Positions 8,419 through 19,242 of a stretch of 64,000 bases of DNA are shown one piece after another. The position numbers and the translations under genes were made by a program. Location of the stretch: contig JAVJQK010000031.1 in the NCBI GenBank assembly GCA_040218145.1, positions 1-64,000 on the forward strand, in the 5' to 3' direction. The notes beneath the pieces are model-generated. The model did no database searches, was not told where the DNA came from, and saw only the letters and a program-made list of their open reading frames with translations. Numbering within the stretch: position 1 is the first letter of the stretch; each line of letters opens with the position of its first letter. This DNA comes from Sandaracinaceae bacterium (lineage in GTDB: Bacteria; Myxococcota_A; Polyangia; Polyangiales; Sandaracinaceae).

Positions 8419-9389
8419 CGGACCCTCCAGAGCTCCGCCGCCACGCTCGGCTCGGCGTCGGTGTCGTTGTCGCGCCCGAAGAGCTGCGCCACCGTCCCCT
8501 CGCACTCGGCGACGTAGGCGTGGCGCCGCGTGACGGTGACGAGCGCGCCGACGGTGCGGGTGATGCGCGTGTTCACCCGCAAGACGTCTCGCGTCCCCGC
8601 GGGCGTGCCGACCTGCCCGGACGCGTCGACCGTCATCGTCCAGCGCTCGGAGTAGAAGCTGCTCACCCCGCTGGCGAGGCCGGTCACGGTGGAGGTCTCG
8701 CTCCACGTCGCGTCCATCGCGAGCGGGAGCCGCCAGATCGGCATCGGCGGGTCGTACTCGAGCTCCGTGCGCGAGAAGCCGTCGCTCTCCGACACGATGC
8801 CGCGCAGCAGCACCGCGTCCGCGGTCACCTCGAACACGCCGAGGAGCGACTCGTCGCCGCTGAGGGGGAGCGAGTAGCTCGCGCCCGGGAACGCCTCGCC
8901 GTACCACTCCGCGCTCGGGTCGCGGCGCACGAAGGAGCGGTCGGCGTCGTCCGCGTAGGGCCCCTCGTAGTCCCAGATACGCGAACCGTCGGGCCGCTCC
9001 GCGCCGTGACTGTCCACGCTCGCGCCCTGGGCCACGCGGAAGGCGAGCGACACGCCGACCGGGAAGCTCAGCTCCTCGCGCGTGATCGTTCCGTCGTCGT
9101 CTCCGCAGCCCGGGGGGCCCGCGTCCGGCTCGACGTCGCCCGCGTCTTCCATCGCCCCGGCGTCCAGCTCGGGTCCCGCGTCCGCGACGCTCGCGTCCGA
9201 CGGGCCCGCGTCGTCGGCACCGCCGTCGGTGGCCTCACCGGGCTCACAGGTGCCGTCCGCGCGGCACACCCCGGACGCGCAGTCGGTCCCGAAGCGACAC
9301 GGCTCCACGCCCCCTTCGGCGCAGCCCGCGCCGAACACGAAGAGTGCGCCCGTCAGGAGCGCGCGCATGGCTCTGTTCCCGGTCGACAT
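8415..9389 (-). CDS. lipoprotein, paralogue family member B
   Basis: A 324-residue lipoprotein: signal peptide MRALLTGALFVFGAGC with lipobox GAGC, then a four-Cys segment (CRFGTDCASGVCRADGTC) and an Asp-Ala-Gly-rich linker typical of myxobacterial surface lipoproteins. The beta-rich domain from about residue 105 aligns with those at 5010 and 10976: IWDYEGPYADD, WYGEAFPGASYSLP, LLGVFEVT, RTELEYDPP and a late VAECEG. A GAGGG motif about 8 bases before the ATG at 9389 supports that start, though the in-frame ATG at 9368 is possible. Function unknown. Confidence 0.72.
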   Translation of the reverse strand: MSTGNRAMRALLTGALFVFGAGCAEGGVEPCRFGTDCASGVCRADGTCEPGEATDGGADDAGPSDASVADAGPELDAGAMEDAGDVEPDAGPPGCGDDDGTITREELSFPVGVSLAFRVAQGASVDSHGAERPDGSRIWDYEGPYADDADRSFVRRDPSAEWYGEAFPGASYSLPLSGDESLLGVFEVTADAVLLRGIVSESDGFSRTELEYDPPMPIWRLPLAMDATWSETSTVTGLASGVSSFYSERWTMTVDASGQVGTPAGTRDVLRVNTRITRTVGALVTVTRRHAYVAECEGTVAQLFGRDNDTDAEPSVAAELWRVR

Positions 9390-9398
9390 GGCGGGCCC

Positions 9399-10892
9399 TC
9401 AGCGAGCGCCCACCACGAGCGCGTTGCGCGCCCGGTAGCGGCGGAAGGCGGTGGCGGCGGTGAGCAGCGCGACGCTGACGAGCACGCCCTCGGTGGCGGT
9501 GGAGGCGGGGTTCACGAACTGACCGTACCCGTAGACCGACACGAGGTAGTGCGTGAAGTGCACCGCCGGGCCCAGCAGCGCCGCCGCGAACACGTCGCGG
9601 CTGTCGAGCTCCTCGACGAAGATGCCCGCCGCGACCGGGACGAGCGAGGCGCTCACGAGCCCGTAGATGCCGACCTGGGCGAAGATGCCCACGAGCTCCG
9701 GCGGATCGAGCGCCAGGCCCGCGCTGAGCACGCCCATGCCGACGAGGATCCAGCGGCTCGCCTTCAGCGCGACCGTCTGCCGCTCGTTCTCCGTCTTGCC
9801 CGCGAGCCAGCGGTCGCCGAGCTTGCCCAGGAACACGTCGTTGGCCGCGATGGTCGACGCGCCCACGAGCAGGCCGTCGAGCGTGCTCATGCCCGCCGCG
9901 AGCAGCGCCACGCTGATCAACACGCCGACCAGCGGCGAGAAGGCGCGCGTGAGGTAGATCGGCATCACCTCGTCCTGGCTCGCGATGTCCGGGAAGCGCA
10001 CGCGGGCGTAGAGCCCGGCCATCAACACCAGCGCGAAGATCACGCCCACCACCACCGCGACGATGAGGTAGCGGCGCAGGTCGCTCTCCTTCTTCAGGTA
10101 GAGGCTCTTGGTGAGGATGTGCGGCTGACACATCAGCCCGGCGCCGATCACGAAGCCGCACACGTAGACGTCCCACACGCTCCCGAAGAGCGAGCTCTCG
10201 GGGTTGACCGGCGCGACCAGGTTGGCGTCCTGCGCGGCGATGCGGTCGAAGAAGGCGCCGACGCCGTCCTCGAGCAGGTAGAAGCCGCTCGCGAAGATGG
10301 CGAGCGCGACCAGGATCATCAGCCCGCCCTGGAACGCGTTCGTGTAGACGTGCGCGTAGGTGCCGCCCATCAGGATGTAGCTGAAGACGAAGATGACGAT
10401 CAGCAGCACCGAGGCGACGTAGCCGAGCCCGAGCGTGTGCTGCATGACGAGCGCGGAGCCCTTGACGATGAGCACCACGAAGCTGATCGCGAGCACGAGG
10501 TTCAAGAGCGCGAAGTAGGTGCGCATGCCGGGGTGGCGGTAGCGGGCGCCGATCCAGTGGGGGAGCGTGAGCGCGGCCGTCTTCTCGCCCAGCTGGCGGA
10601 AGCCCTTGCTGAGCAGGACGAGCGCGACGATCACCCCGAGGTTGGCCGCGAGGCCGAGGTGCATCAGCGCGCTGACCCCATGCGCGAAGACGAAGCCCGG
10701 GTTGATCACGAAGGTCGCGGTCGAGGCGATCGCGGCGGCGAGCGTGATGCCGACCATGGTCGGGCCGAGATCCCGGTTGCCGAGCGCGAAGCCGGAGAAG
10801 GACGTCGTCTTCTTCATGCCGCGCAGGGCGAGCGCCGTCGTCAGGGCCACGTACAGGCCAAAGGCGCACCACGCCAACAGGTTGCGATCCAT
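9399..10892 (-). CDS. sodium:solute symporter (SSS family)
   Basis: An inner-membrane sodium-coupled transporter of 497 residues with roughly a dozen hydrophobic segments. It has the family features: LGNRDLGPTMVGITLAAAIAS in the first half and the signature GMSTLDGLLVGASTIAANDVF about residue 340. The ATG at 10892 is preceded by GGAGAGGAG, so the 59 extra residues of the longer frame are not used. SSS members carry proline, pantothenate, acetate, pyruvate or sugars, and nothing here fixes the substrate. Co-location with an acyl-CoA synthetase and PHA synthase suggests a monocarboxylate, as a guess. The downstream lipoprotein B gene starts 10 bp after its stop. Confidence 0.88.
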   Translation of the reverse strand: MDRNLLAWCAFGLYVALTTALALRGMKKTTSFSGFALGNRDLGPTMVGITLAAAIASTATFVINPGFVFAHGVSALMHLGLAANLGVIVALVLLSKGFRQLGEKTAALTLPHWIGARYRHPGMRTYFALLNLVLAISFVVLIVKGSALVMQHTLGLGYVASVLLIVIFVFSYILMGGTYAHVYTNAFQGGLMILVALAIFASGFYLLEDGVGAFFDRIAAQDANLVAPVNPESSLFGSVWDVYVCGFVIGAGLMCQPHILTKSLYLKKESDLRRYLIVAVVVGVIFALVLMAGLYARVRFPDIASQDEVMPIYLTRAFSPLVGVLISVALLAAGMSTLDGLLVGASTIAANDVFLGKLGDRWLAGKTENERQTVALKASRWILVGMGVLSAGLALDPPELVGIFAQVGIYGLVSASLVPVAAGIFVEELDSRDVFAAALLGPAVHFTHYLVSVYGYGQFVNPASTATEGVLVSVALLTAATAFRRYRARNALVVGAR

Positions 10893-10975
10893 CGATCCGC
10901 TCCTCTCCGGCGGACGCCCCCGCGCCCGCTTCGCTCTCGTGGACGCCTCCCTCCCGACGGGAGAGGGGCGCCGTT

Positions 10976-11950
10976 TCAGAAACCGAGCCGACGGATCTCC
11001 GCCGCCCGGTCGAACTCCACCTCGGTCTCGTCGTCTTCGCTGACGATGGTCGCGGCGGTGCCGAAGCACTCCACCGCGAACGAGAACTGCCGCACCGTCG
11101 TGCGCGAGAAGCCCACCGTGCGGGTGAGCGTGGTGCGCACCCGCAGCGCCTCGAGCGGCGCGAAGGGCGTGACCAGCTCGCCGCGCGCGTCGACCTCGCT
11201 CTGGTAGGTCTCGCCGAAGTTGGCCGCGAGCCCCTGCGCCACGCCGGTCACCCTCGCCTCGGTCGACCAGCGCGCGCCCAGCTCCAGCGGGAAGACGAGC
11301 ACCTTCACCGGCGGCTCGTAGGTCAGCTCCGTGCGACCCGCGCCTTCGGTGGGAGAGACCACGCCCATCAGCTCGAGCTGCGTCTCCGTGATCCGGAAGA
11401 CCCCGAGCAGGTCGGTCTCGTCGCCGAGCCGCGCCACGTAGTCCGCGCCCGGGTAGCGGTCCGAGAACCAGCGCCCGTCGAGCGGCTCGGTCACGACGTC
11501 GAGGTCGTGGTCGCCGGGCAGCATGGAGGAGAGGTCCCAGCGGCGGCGGCCGTCCCCGAGGTCCGCGCCCGCAGTGTCCACGCCCACGTCGCTCGCGGTG
11601 CGGTAGCGCGCCATCAGGCCGGGGCCGAAGGGCGCCTCGGCGCGGCTGATGACGCCGTCACCGTCCGGGCGGCACAGGCCCGTGCTCGCGTCCACGCCCG
11701 AGTCCAGGCGCCCCCCGTCGCGGGGCGGCGTGCCCCCATCGGGGAGGCGCGCGTCCTCGGGCATTTGCGGCGCCGCACAAATACCGTCCGGGAGACAGAC
11801 GCCGGAGGCGCAGTCGGCGTCGGTGACGCAGCGGCGCGCGGGCGTCGTGGGGTCGCAGCCCCAGAGCACGACGAACATCGCCAGCCCGCCGATGCGTGCC
11901 CGTCGTTCTGCCCGTCCTCGTGCCCGTAGAACCGTCATCCCGTCGCCCAT
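10976..11950 (-). CDS. lipoprotein, paralogue family member C
   Basis: A 324-residue lipoprotein and the promoter-proximal gene of the long minus-strand run. The signal region ARIGGLAMFVVLWGC ends in lipobox LWGC and is followed by a four-Cys segment (CVTDADCASGVCLPDGIC) and a Gly/Asp linker. Its domain matches members A and B: RRRWDLSS, WFSDRYPGADYVA, LLGVFRIT, RTELTYEPP and FAVECFG. Starts at 11950 (chosen) or 11938 are both possible. It is separated from the symporter gene by 83 bp, so the two may be transcribed separately. Function unknown. Confidence 0.72.
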   Translation of the reverse strand: MGDGMTVLRARGRAERRARIGGLAMFVVLWGCDPTTPARRCVTDADCASGVCLPDGICAAPQMPEDARLPDGGTPPRDGGRLDSGVDASTGLCRPDGDGVISRAEAPFGPGLMARYRTASDVGVDTAGADLGDGRRRWDLSSMLPGDHDLDVVTEPLDGRWFSDRYPGADYVARLGDETDLLGVFRITETQLELMGVVSPTEGAGRTELTYEPPVKVLVFPLELGARWSTEARVTGVAQGLAANFGETYQSEVDARGELVTPFAPLEALRVRTTLTRTVGFSRTTVRQFSFAVECFGTAATIVSEDDETEVEFDRAAEIRRLGF

Positions 11951-12134
11951 CCCCGCACCTGCACAAAGCAGGCGGACCGTTAGTTACAGCCTCGAAACAT
12001 CAGCGTCAAGCCGAATCTTGTGCAGAGCAGCATAGAAGTCCCCGAGAGACGCTCTACAGACTCCTGTGAGCACCCGTTTTCTCCATGATTTCAACTCCGG
12101 ACACGCGTGTTTGCTGCGGCGCAACATTTTCTCG

Positions 12135-12163
12135 TTGACAGCGCGGACGGCGCCGCTTAGCTT
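12135..12163 (+). promoter_or_regulatory. candidate sigma70-type promoter of the phasin-like gene
   Basis: A perfect -35 hexamer TTGACA at 12135-12140 is followed after 16-17 bp by TTAGCT/TAGCTT. The region is poorer in GC than its surroundings and lies 56 bp before the start at 12219. The -10 match is only moderate. Confidence 0.4.
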
Positions 12164-12218
12164 CCAGCGCATCGAGGGCAGACGAGACGAGCCGAACAGG
12201 CATTTCAGGAGAGTACCG

Positions 12219-12518
12219 ATGGCGACCAAGAAGACTTCGCAGGCGCAGCACGAGAGCAACGGCATGCCCTTCCCCGGCCTCCCCGGCATGGAGATGTTCC
12301 GCGGCATGATGCAGGCCCAGTCCGAGCGGTTCGAGAAGCTGTTCACGGACATCGAGCGACTCGAGCAGGAGCGCCATGAGCGGACGCTCTCCGCCCTCGA
12401 GGACATGACGCAGCTCATGAAGAGCACCCTGCACTACCAGCAGCAGCTCGGCGACCAGGTCCGCCGCGCGTCCCTCGAGGCGGCTCGGAAGAGCCTCGAG
12501 ATGACCACGAGCGTCTGA
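12219..12518 (+). CDS. small phasin-like coiled-coil protein
   Basis: A 99-residue protein: a low-complexity start with FPGLPGMEMFRGMM, then one long charged helix (SERFEKLFTDIERLEQ... to the end) suited to coiled-coil formation. Size, helix content and position directly before a PhaB-like reductase and PhaR fit a phasin or PHA-granule protein. The ATG at 12219 is preceded by AGGAGA with good spacing. I see no diagnostic phasin motif, so the name rests on composition and neighbours; it could be another granule- or membrane-associated coiled-coil protein. Confidence 0.6.
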   Translation: MATKKTSQAQHESNGMPFPGLPGMEMFRGMMQAQSERFEKLFTDIERLEQERHERTLSALEDMTQLMKSTLHYQQQLGDQVRRASLEAARKSLEMTTSV

Positions 12519-12580
12519 GCAGCGCCGCGGGCGCCCGGCATCCCCCGGGCGCCCAGCTCTCCATCCACAGGAGGATCGAC

Positions 12581-13330
12581 GTGAAGCTGAACGAGATGAA
12601 GGTGATCGTCACGGGCGCGGCCCGCGGCATGGGCGCGTACTTCGCGCAGCGCTTCCACGAGGCCGGCGCGCAGGTCGCGGCGGGCGACGTCGCCGAGGAC
12701 GCGCTGGCCGAGCTGCCGGAGGGCATCCACCGCCGCCGGCTCGACGTGTCGAACGAAGAAGACGTGATGTCCTTCGTGAAGTGGGCGCACGGCGAGATGG
12801 GCGGGCTCAATGGCCTCGTCAACAACGCTGGCATCATCCGCGATGGCCTCCTGGTGAAGAAGGACCGCAAGACCGGCGAGGTCAAGCGCATGCCGACCGC
12901 CGACTGGGACGCCGTGATCGGCGTGAACCTCACCGGCGCGGCCCTGATGGTCCGCGAGACGGTCGCGCAGATGCTCGAGGCCGAGGAGCGGCCCGGCGTC
13001 ATCGTCAACATCTCGAGCGTCAGCCGCCACGGCAACCGCGGCCAGTCCAACTACGTCGCGGCCAAGGCCGCCCTCGCCGCCAACACCGTCACCTGGGCCC
13101 GGGAGTTCGCTCGCTACGGCATCCGCGCCACCGCGGTCGCGCCCGGCATGATCGAGACCCCGATGACGAAGGGCATGCACCAGAAGGCGCGCGACGCGCT
13201 CGTGGCCGCCATCCCGGTCGGCCGCATCGGCGAGCCGGAGGACATCTGGCAGGCCGTCCGCTTCGCGGTCGAGTGCGAGTACTTCAACGGCCGCTGCCTC
13301 GACGTCGATGGCGGCCTGGTCATGACGTGA
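12581..13330 (+). CDS. SDR reductase, PhaB/FabG-like
   Basis: A 249-residue classical short-chain dehydrogenase/reductase, likely the NADPH acetoacetyl-CoA or 3-oxoacyl-ACP reductase that makes (R)-3-hydroxyacyl units. The dinucleotide motif TGAARGMG spans residues 11-18, NNAG 81-84, catalytic Ser145/146, Tyr158 and Lys162 (YVAAK). The start is GTG at 12581, behind a strong AGGAGG. A charged insertion about residues 93-104 (KKDRKTGEVKRM) is longer than in typical FabG. It lies between the phasin-like gene and phaR, and is followed by a terminator. Whether it serves PHA or fatty-acid synthesis is inferred from context. Confidence 0.85.
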   Translation: MKLNEMKVIVTGAARGMGAYFAQRFHEAGAQVAAGDVAEDALAELPEGIHRRRLDVSNEEDVMSFVKWAHGEMGGLNGLVNNAGIIRDGLLVKKDRKTGEVKRMPTADWDAVIGVNLTGAALMVRETVAQMLEAEERPGVIVNISSVSRHGNRGQSNYVAAKAALAANTVTWAREFARYGIRATAVAPGMIETPMTKGMHQKARDALVAAIPVGRIGEPEDIWQAVRFAVECEYFNGRCLDVDGGLVMT

Positions 13331-13337
13331 AGCCTAC

Positions 13338-13420
13338 GCCGCGGAGCGGGTCCCGGACCCATTTCCATCCCAACCCCGTCTGCCCGTCGGGGGGCCTGGG
13401 ATCCGCTCCGCGGCCTTTTT
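13338..13420 (+). terminator. rho-independent terminator after the PhaB-like gene
   Basis: A 12-bp perfect stem (GCCGCGGAGCGG at 13338 pairing with CCGCTCCGCGGC at 13403) encloses smaller hairpins (GGGTCC/GGACCC and CCCC/GGGG) and is followed by TTTTT at 13416-13420. It lies 8 bp after the reductase stop, so phaR probably has its own promoter or depends on read-through. Confidence 0.75.
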
Positions 13421-13454
13421 CTTCCGGGCGCAGCAGGGACACGGGCGAGACTGC

Positions 13455-14063
13455 ATGAAGCGCGCGGACGTGGTAACGAACCCCGTGGTCGTCAAGAAGT
13501 ACGGGAACCGTCGGCTCTACGACACGACGGAGAGCCGGTACATCACCCTGGAGGAGCTCGCCGAGCGCATACGGGGCGGCGACGAGGTGCAGGTCGTCGA
13601 CGCCAAGAGCGGCAAGGACCTCACCCAGCAGACGCTGGCCCACATCATCCTCGAGAGCCGGGGCGCGGCGAAGCTGCTGCCGGTGCCGCTGCTCCAGCAG
13701 CTCATCCGCATGGGAGACGACGCGCTGGCGGAGTTCTTCGGCATGTACGTCTCGAGCGCGCTCGAGCTCTACCTGCACGCCCGGAGCGGGGCGCAGGCGA
13801 TGATGCCCTACAACCCGTTCGCCCAGATCCCGGTGGCCGCGACGAACGCGTTCGCGCGCATGTTCGGCGGCTGGGGTGCGCCCCAGCAGCCCGCGCCTCA
13901 GCCGATGGCGCCGCCGCCGCGCCGGCCGCAGGCCGCGCCTCCCCCCGAGGACGACACCGCCGACCAGGTCGCGGCCCTCCGGAGGGAGCTCCAGGAGATC
14001 AAAGACGCCCTCCGCCCTCCCACCCGCGGAGAGGCGAAAGCGCACGAAGACGACGAGACTTGA
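13455..14063 (+). CDS. phaR: polyhydroxyalkanoate synthesis regulator PhaR
   Basis: A 202-residue PhaR/PhbF-type repressor, which in other bacteria binds PHA granules and DNA and represses phasin genes when polymer is absent. The N-terminal DNA-binding domain is diagnostic: VVKKYGNRRLYDTTESRYITLEEL at residues 12-36, followed by a QVVDAKSGKDLTQQTL segment and the PHB_acc helix region to about residue 110. A Pro/Gln-rich linker (140-165) and a short C-terminal coiled coil follow. The likely targets, the phasin-like gene at 12219 and the phaC run, are in this window. Confidence 0.92.
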   Translation: MKRADVVTNPVVVKKYGNRRLYDTTESRYITLEELAERIRGGDEVQVVDAKSGKDLTQQTLAHIILESRGAAKLLPVPLLQQLIRMGDDALAEFFGMYVSSALELYLHARSGAQAMMPYNPFAQIPVAATNAFARMFGGWGAPQQPAPQPMAPPPRRPQAAPPPEDDTADQVAALRRELQEIKDALRPPTRGEAKAHEDDET

Positions 14064-14114
14064 GCTACCCTCGGCTCCCCCCATGGGACCCCACGGCGTC
14101 AGCGGCGAGTACTC

Positions 14115-15053
14115 TTGAGCTACAAAGACTACTACCAGGTGCTCGGCATCGGGCGCGACGCCTCGGCCGAAGAGTTGCAGAAGGCGTACCGACGCCTCGC
14201 CAAGAAGTACCACCCGGACGTCAGCAAGGAGCCCGACGCCGAGGACCGCTTCAAGGAGCTCGGCGAGGCGTACGAGGTCCTCAAGGACCCCGAGAAGCGC
14301 CGGCTCTACGACAAGTGGGGACAGCACTGGAAGGCGATCAGCGAGGGTCGCCAGCCCCCGCCGGGCAGCCCCGGCTCCTCGGAGTTCCGGTTCGACTTCG
14401 GCGACTTCGACTTCGGCGGCGCGGGCGGCGGCGGCGGGAGCGGCGGCGCGGACTTCCGGAGCATCTTCGAGCAGGTCTTCGGTGGGCAGCGCCAGTCCCG
14501 TCCAGGACACCGCCGCCGCCCTCCCCCCCGCGGGCGGCCGAAGGACCACGAGACGACGTTGACCCTCTCGGTCAAGGCGGCCTACGACGGCGGTCCGCGC
14601 GACATCCAGTTCGTCGACGCGATGACGGGCGAGCCCAAGCGCCTGACGGTGAACGTGCCGGGCGGCGTCCGCTCCGGACAGCGCATCCGCCTCAGCGGCC
14701 AGGCGGGCGGAGGCGGCGACCTCTACCTCGTGGTCGAGATCGCGAACGGGGACCTCTTCCGCATCGAGGGCGACGACGTCACGACCCCGCTCAAGGTGAG
14801 CCCGTCGGAGGCCGTGCTGGGGGGTACCGCGCCCCTGACGACCCTGGATGGGAACGTCCGGGTCAAGATCCCCCCGGGATCGAGCACGGGACGGCGAATT
14901 CGGCTGCGAGGCCGCGGTTATCCGGGTAAAGGAGGGCGTCGGGGGGACCTCTTCGCGGAGATCCAGGTCGTCGTGCCGTCCGAGCCGACGGACGAAGAGA
15001 AGAAGCTCTACGCCCAGCTCGCCGAGGTCTCCCCGTTCGACCCTCGCGATTGA
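14115..15053 (+). CDS. DnaJ/CbpA-like co-chaperone
   Basis: A 312-residue J-domain protein of the CbpA type: J-domain at residues 4-68 with HPD at 33-35, a Gly/Phe-rich linker (about 85-130), and two C-terminal beta-barrel substrate-binding domains ([10 protein letters not shown], then [16 protein letters not shown]). The Cys-rich zinc domain of DnaJ is absent. It would stimulate DnaK ATPase. The start is TTG at 14115, the only codon giving the usual short YKDYY N-terminus. It follows phaR by 51 bp; J-proteins are known granule-associated proteins in other organisms, but a PHA role here is inference. Confidence 0.88.
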   Translation: MSYKDYYQVLGIGRDASAEELQKAYRRLAKKYHPDVSKEPDAEDRFKELGEAYEVLKDPEKRRLYDKWGQHWKAISEGRQPPPGSPGSSEFRFDFGDFDFGGAGGGGGSGGADFRSIFEQVFGGQRQSRPGHRRRPPPRGRPKDHETTLTLSVKAAYDGGPRDIQFVDAMTGEPKRLTVNVPGGVRSGQRIRLSGQAGGGGDLYLVVEIANGDLFRIEGDDVTTPLKVSPSEAVLGGTAPLTTLDGNVRVKIPPGSSTGRRIRLRGRGYPGKGGRRGDLFAEIQVVVPSEPTDEEKKLYAQLAEVSPFDPRD

Positions 15054-15088
15054 GGTAAGCTCCCCTCGACGGTGCAACAGGATCACCG

Positions 15089-17239
15089 ATGAACGATCCC
15101 CAGCGCAAACCCCCGGGCAAGCCCGACATCCCCACCCTGCGCCCGAAGGCGCTTCGTGGCGACGACCCCGATCTGCCCGCGCCGCCGCGGGTCCCGGGCC
15201 AGTCGGCCGACGAAGATCCGCGGACGCAGGCGCTCGATGTCGGGGACCTGGAGGAGCTGGACGCGCTCCTCGACGAGGCAGAACAGGACCTATCCGACGT
15301 GTCGAGCTTCGAGCAGAAGAGCGAGCCGAAAGAGGTCCTCCAGAGCGGCCGCCCGCCGGAGGAGCCGCCGCGCAAGCTCCCGACCATCGGCATGTTCGGG
15401 CCGTACCACATCGTGGGGCGCCTCGCGCTCGGCGGGATGGCCGAGATCCTGCTGGCGCGTGAGGAGAGCGAGGGCGCGGGGAGCCGCTACCTGGTGGTGA
15501 AGCGGATCCTGCCCGAGTACGAGAAGGATCAGGCCTTCGTCGAGATGTTCCTGGACGAGGCGCGGGTCATGATGCGCCTCCGCCACCCGAACGTGACCCA
15601 CGTCTACAAGTTCGGGAAAGAGGACGGCAACCACTTCATCGCCATGGAGTGGGTCAACGGCGCGTCGCTCGGCAAGCTCATCCGCCGCGCGCGCAAGACG
15701 GGCGGCGTGCCCGTGCCGGTCGCCTGCAAGATCGTGGGGAACGTGGCCGAGGCGCTCGACCACGCGCACGCGGCCCTCGGCGAGGACGACCGCCCGCTCG
15801 GGCTGGTCCACCGCGACGTCACGCCCGACAACATCATGATCAGCTACGACGGCGCGGTGAAGCTGCTCGACTTCGGCATCGCGAAGGCCGAGGCGCGCGC
15901 GCACAAGACGCAGGCCGGCGTGGTCAAGGGCAAGTTCGCCTACATGGCCCCCGAGCAGTGCCGGGCCAAGGACCTCGACCACCGGGTCGACATCTTCGCG
16001 CTCGGTGTGTGCCTCTACGAGTCGCTGACCGGCCGGCCGCTCTACCGGCGCGAGACCGAGTTCGAGACGATGGAGGCCATCGTGCGCGGCCCCGTCCCGA
16101 AGCTCGCCGACCGCCTCGAGAACCCGCCCCCGGAGCTCGAGGCGATCATCGCGAAGTGCCTCGCGAAGAAGCGCGAGGACCGCTTCCAGAGCGCCGGTGA
16201 GCTCCAGGAGGAGCTCAGCCGGTTCGTCGCGAAGAAGGCCGAGGTCGTCACCGCGCGCCGCATCAAGGAGCTGATGCAGAAGCTCTTCCGCGAAGAGCAG
16301 CGGCGCGGCCCGATGGTGGACACGACGCCCTTCGGCTCGTCGTTCCACTTCGGCTCGGACGTGGCGGCGATGAGCTTCAGCACGGGCGACGGGGACGCGC
16401 TCCCCGACATGCCCGTCCCGGACATGCCCGGCCTCGAGGCCACCGCCACGCCCGCCTACGAGGGCGCGCAGCTCGACGCGGCCCACCCGGGGCGTCCGCT
16501 CGGGCACGGGCCCGGCGCGGGCCTCGTGATCCCCGACCCGGTGGGCCCGGCGGGCGCGCACCCGCTGCAGCGGGATCAGCGGCCCGCCCCCACCGCGCCG
16601 CCCAACCAGGGTCGGCCCTACTCCACGGTCGGCACGCACTCGCACCCGCCGCAGAAGAAGAGCGCCAGCACGCTGGTGAGCGTGGCGATCGGCCTGGGCG
16701 TGCTCGCCGCGGCCGGCGTCGGGCTGTACTTCGCCCTGCCCCACCTGCTGCCGCCCGAGGAGACGACGGTGGAGGCGGGTCCGGCGGCCGAGCTGACCGG
16801 CACCCTGATCGTCAACAGCGAGCCCGAGGGGGCGGAGGTCTTCGTCGACGGCGAGAGCCGCGGGCCCACCCCCGCCACCGTCGTCGACCTGCCGACCGGC
16901 AGTCACGTCGTCCGGCTCGAGCTCGAGGGCTACCAGCCGAGCGAAGGCACGCAGGAGATCCGGGCGGACCAGACGCGGAGCATCACGCAGGTGATGGAGC
17001 CCGTGGCCGTCGACGAGGGCCCGGTCGCGACGGGCCGCCTCACGCTCACCAGCACGCCGCCCGCCACGGTCTTCCACGACGGCGAGGAGCTGGGCCGGAC
17101 CCCGCTGCGCAACGTCGTCCTCCCGGCCGGGCTGGTCGCGCTCGAGCTCGAGACCCCGGACGGCGAGCGGCACCGCAGCGGCGTCATGGTGCGCGCCAAC
17201 GACCACTCGTCGACGCACCTCGACCTGCAGCCCCGCTGA
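15089..17239 (+). CDS. transmembrane Ser/Thr protein kinase with PEGA domains
   Basis: A 716-residue Hanks-type kinase. An acidic, probably disordered N-terminal region of about 100 residues precedes the kinase domain: glycine loop LALGGMAE, ATP-anchoring Lys138, Glu157, catalytic loop HRD at 241-243, DFG 261-263 and APE 288-290. After a Pro-rich linker comes one membrane helix (LVSVAIGLGVLAAAGVGLYFAL) and two extracytoplasmic PEGA repeats (GTLIVNSEPEGAEVFVDGES..., GRLTLTSTPPATVFHDGEE...). Such kinases couple envelope signals to cytoplasmic phosphorylation; ligand and substrates are unknown. It converges with the HtrA gene, with 9 bp between the stops. Confidence 0.92.
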   Translation: MNDPQRKPPGKPDIPTLRPKALRGDDPDLPAPPRVPGQSADEDPRTQALDVGDLEELDALLDEAEQDLSDVSSFEQKSEPKEVLQSGRPPEEPPRKLPTIGMFGPYHIVGRLALGGMAEILLAREESEGAGSRYLVVKRILPEYEKDQAFVEMFLDEARVMMRLRHPNVTHVYKFGKEDGNHFIAMEWVNGASLGKLIRRARKTGGVPVPVACKIVGNVAEALDHAHAALGEDDRPLGLVHRDVTPDNIMISYDGAVKLLDFGIAKAEARAHKTQAGVVKGKFAYMAPEQCRAKDLDHRVDIFALGVCLYESLTGRPLYRRETEFETMEAIVRGPVPKLADRLENPPPELEAIIAKCLAKKREDRFQSAGELQEELSRFVAKKAEVVTARRIKELMQKLFREEQRRGPMVDTTPFGSSFHFGSDVAAMSFSTGDGDALPDMPVPDMPGLEATATPAYEGAQLDAAHPGRPLGHGPGAGLVIPDPVGPAGAHPLQRDQRPAPTAPPNQGRPYSTVGTHSHPPQKKSASTLVSVAIGLGVLAAAGVGLYFALPHLLPPEETTVEAGPAAELTGTLIVNSEPEGAEVFVDGESRGPTPATVVDLPTGSHVVRLELEGYQPSEGTQEIRADQTRSITQVMEPVAVDEGPVATGRLTLTSTPPATVFHDGEELGRTPLRNVVLPAGLVALELETPDGERHRSGVMVRANDHSSTHLDLQPR

Positions 17240-17248
17240 GCGTCGCGG

Positions 17249-18762
<1,514 letters not shown>

Positions 18763-18766
<4 letters not shown>

Positions 18767-19242
18767 CCGGCTCTCCGCTTCCCTTCCAGGCGACGCACGC
18801 CCGAGCGCGTCACGTCGTCGACCGGCTCCAGCGCGTCCTCGAGCTGATCGGCCCAGGCCCGCATGTAGCGGATGGCGTCACCCCGGTCGCGGTAGTCCAG
18901 GCGACGCTCCGAGAGCGGGAGCCGGCGCAGCACCGCCGGGTCGCGGAGGCGCTCCAGGTTCTCCACATCGGACAACTCGAGTCCGATCGAGAGCATCTCC
19001 TCGATGACGTGATCGATGGGGTAGCCGCTGGCGGGGCACCACTCGATGGCGTGGTCGCGCCAGTCGCCGGCCTTCTCCACCGCGATGCGGTGGATCTCGG
19101 CCCGGGACCGAGCGGTCACGGTCTGGGCCAAGTGCCCGCAATTACAGGCTCCCATGTGGGTCCAGCGGAAGCGGGAGCCCTGCTCCAGGCGAAGCGCCGT
19201 GGCGCGCAGGGCGTCGACGAGGGTTCGGGTGGGACGGGCCAT
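18763..19242 (-). CDS. conserved hypothetical protein
   Basis: A 159-residue soluble protein that I do not recognise. It has an early CNCGHL motif with a later [16 protein letters not shown], so a Cys-based metal site is possible, and a mostly helical, charged C-terminal half. The ATG at 19242 follows AAGGAG at good spacing. It is translationally coupled to the HtrA gene by an ATGA overlap and is divergent from topA across 186 bp, which must hold both promoters. Confidence 0.7.
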
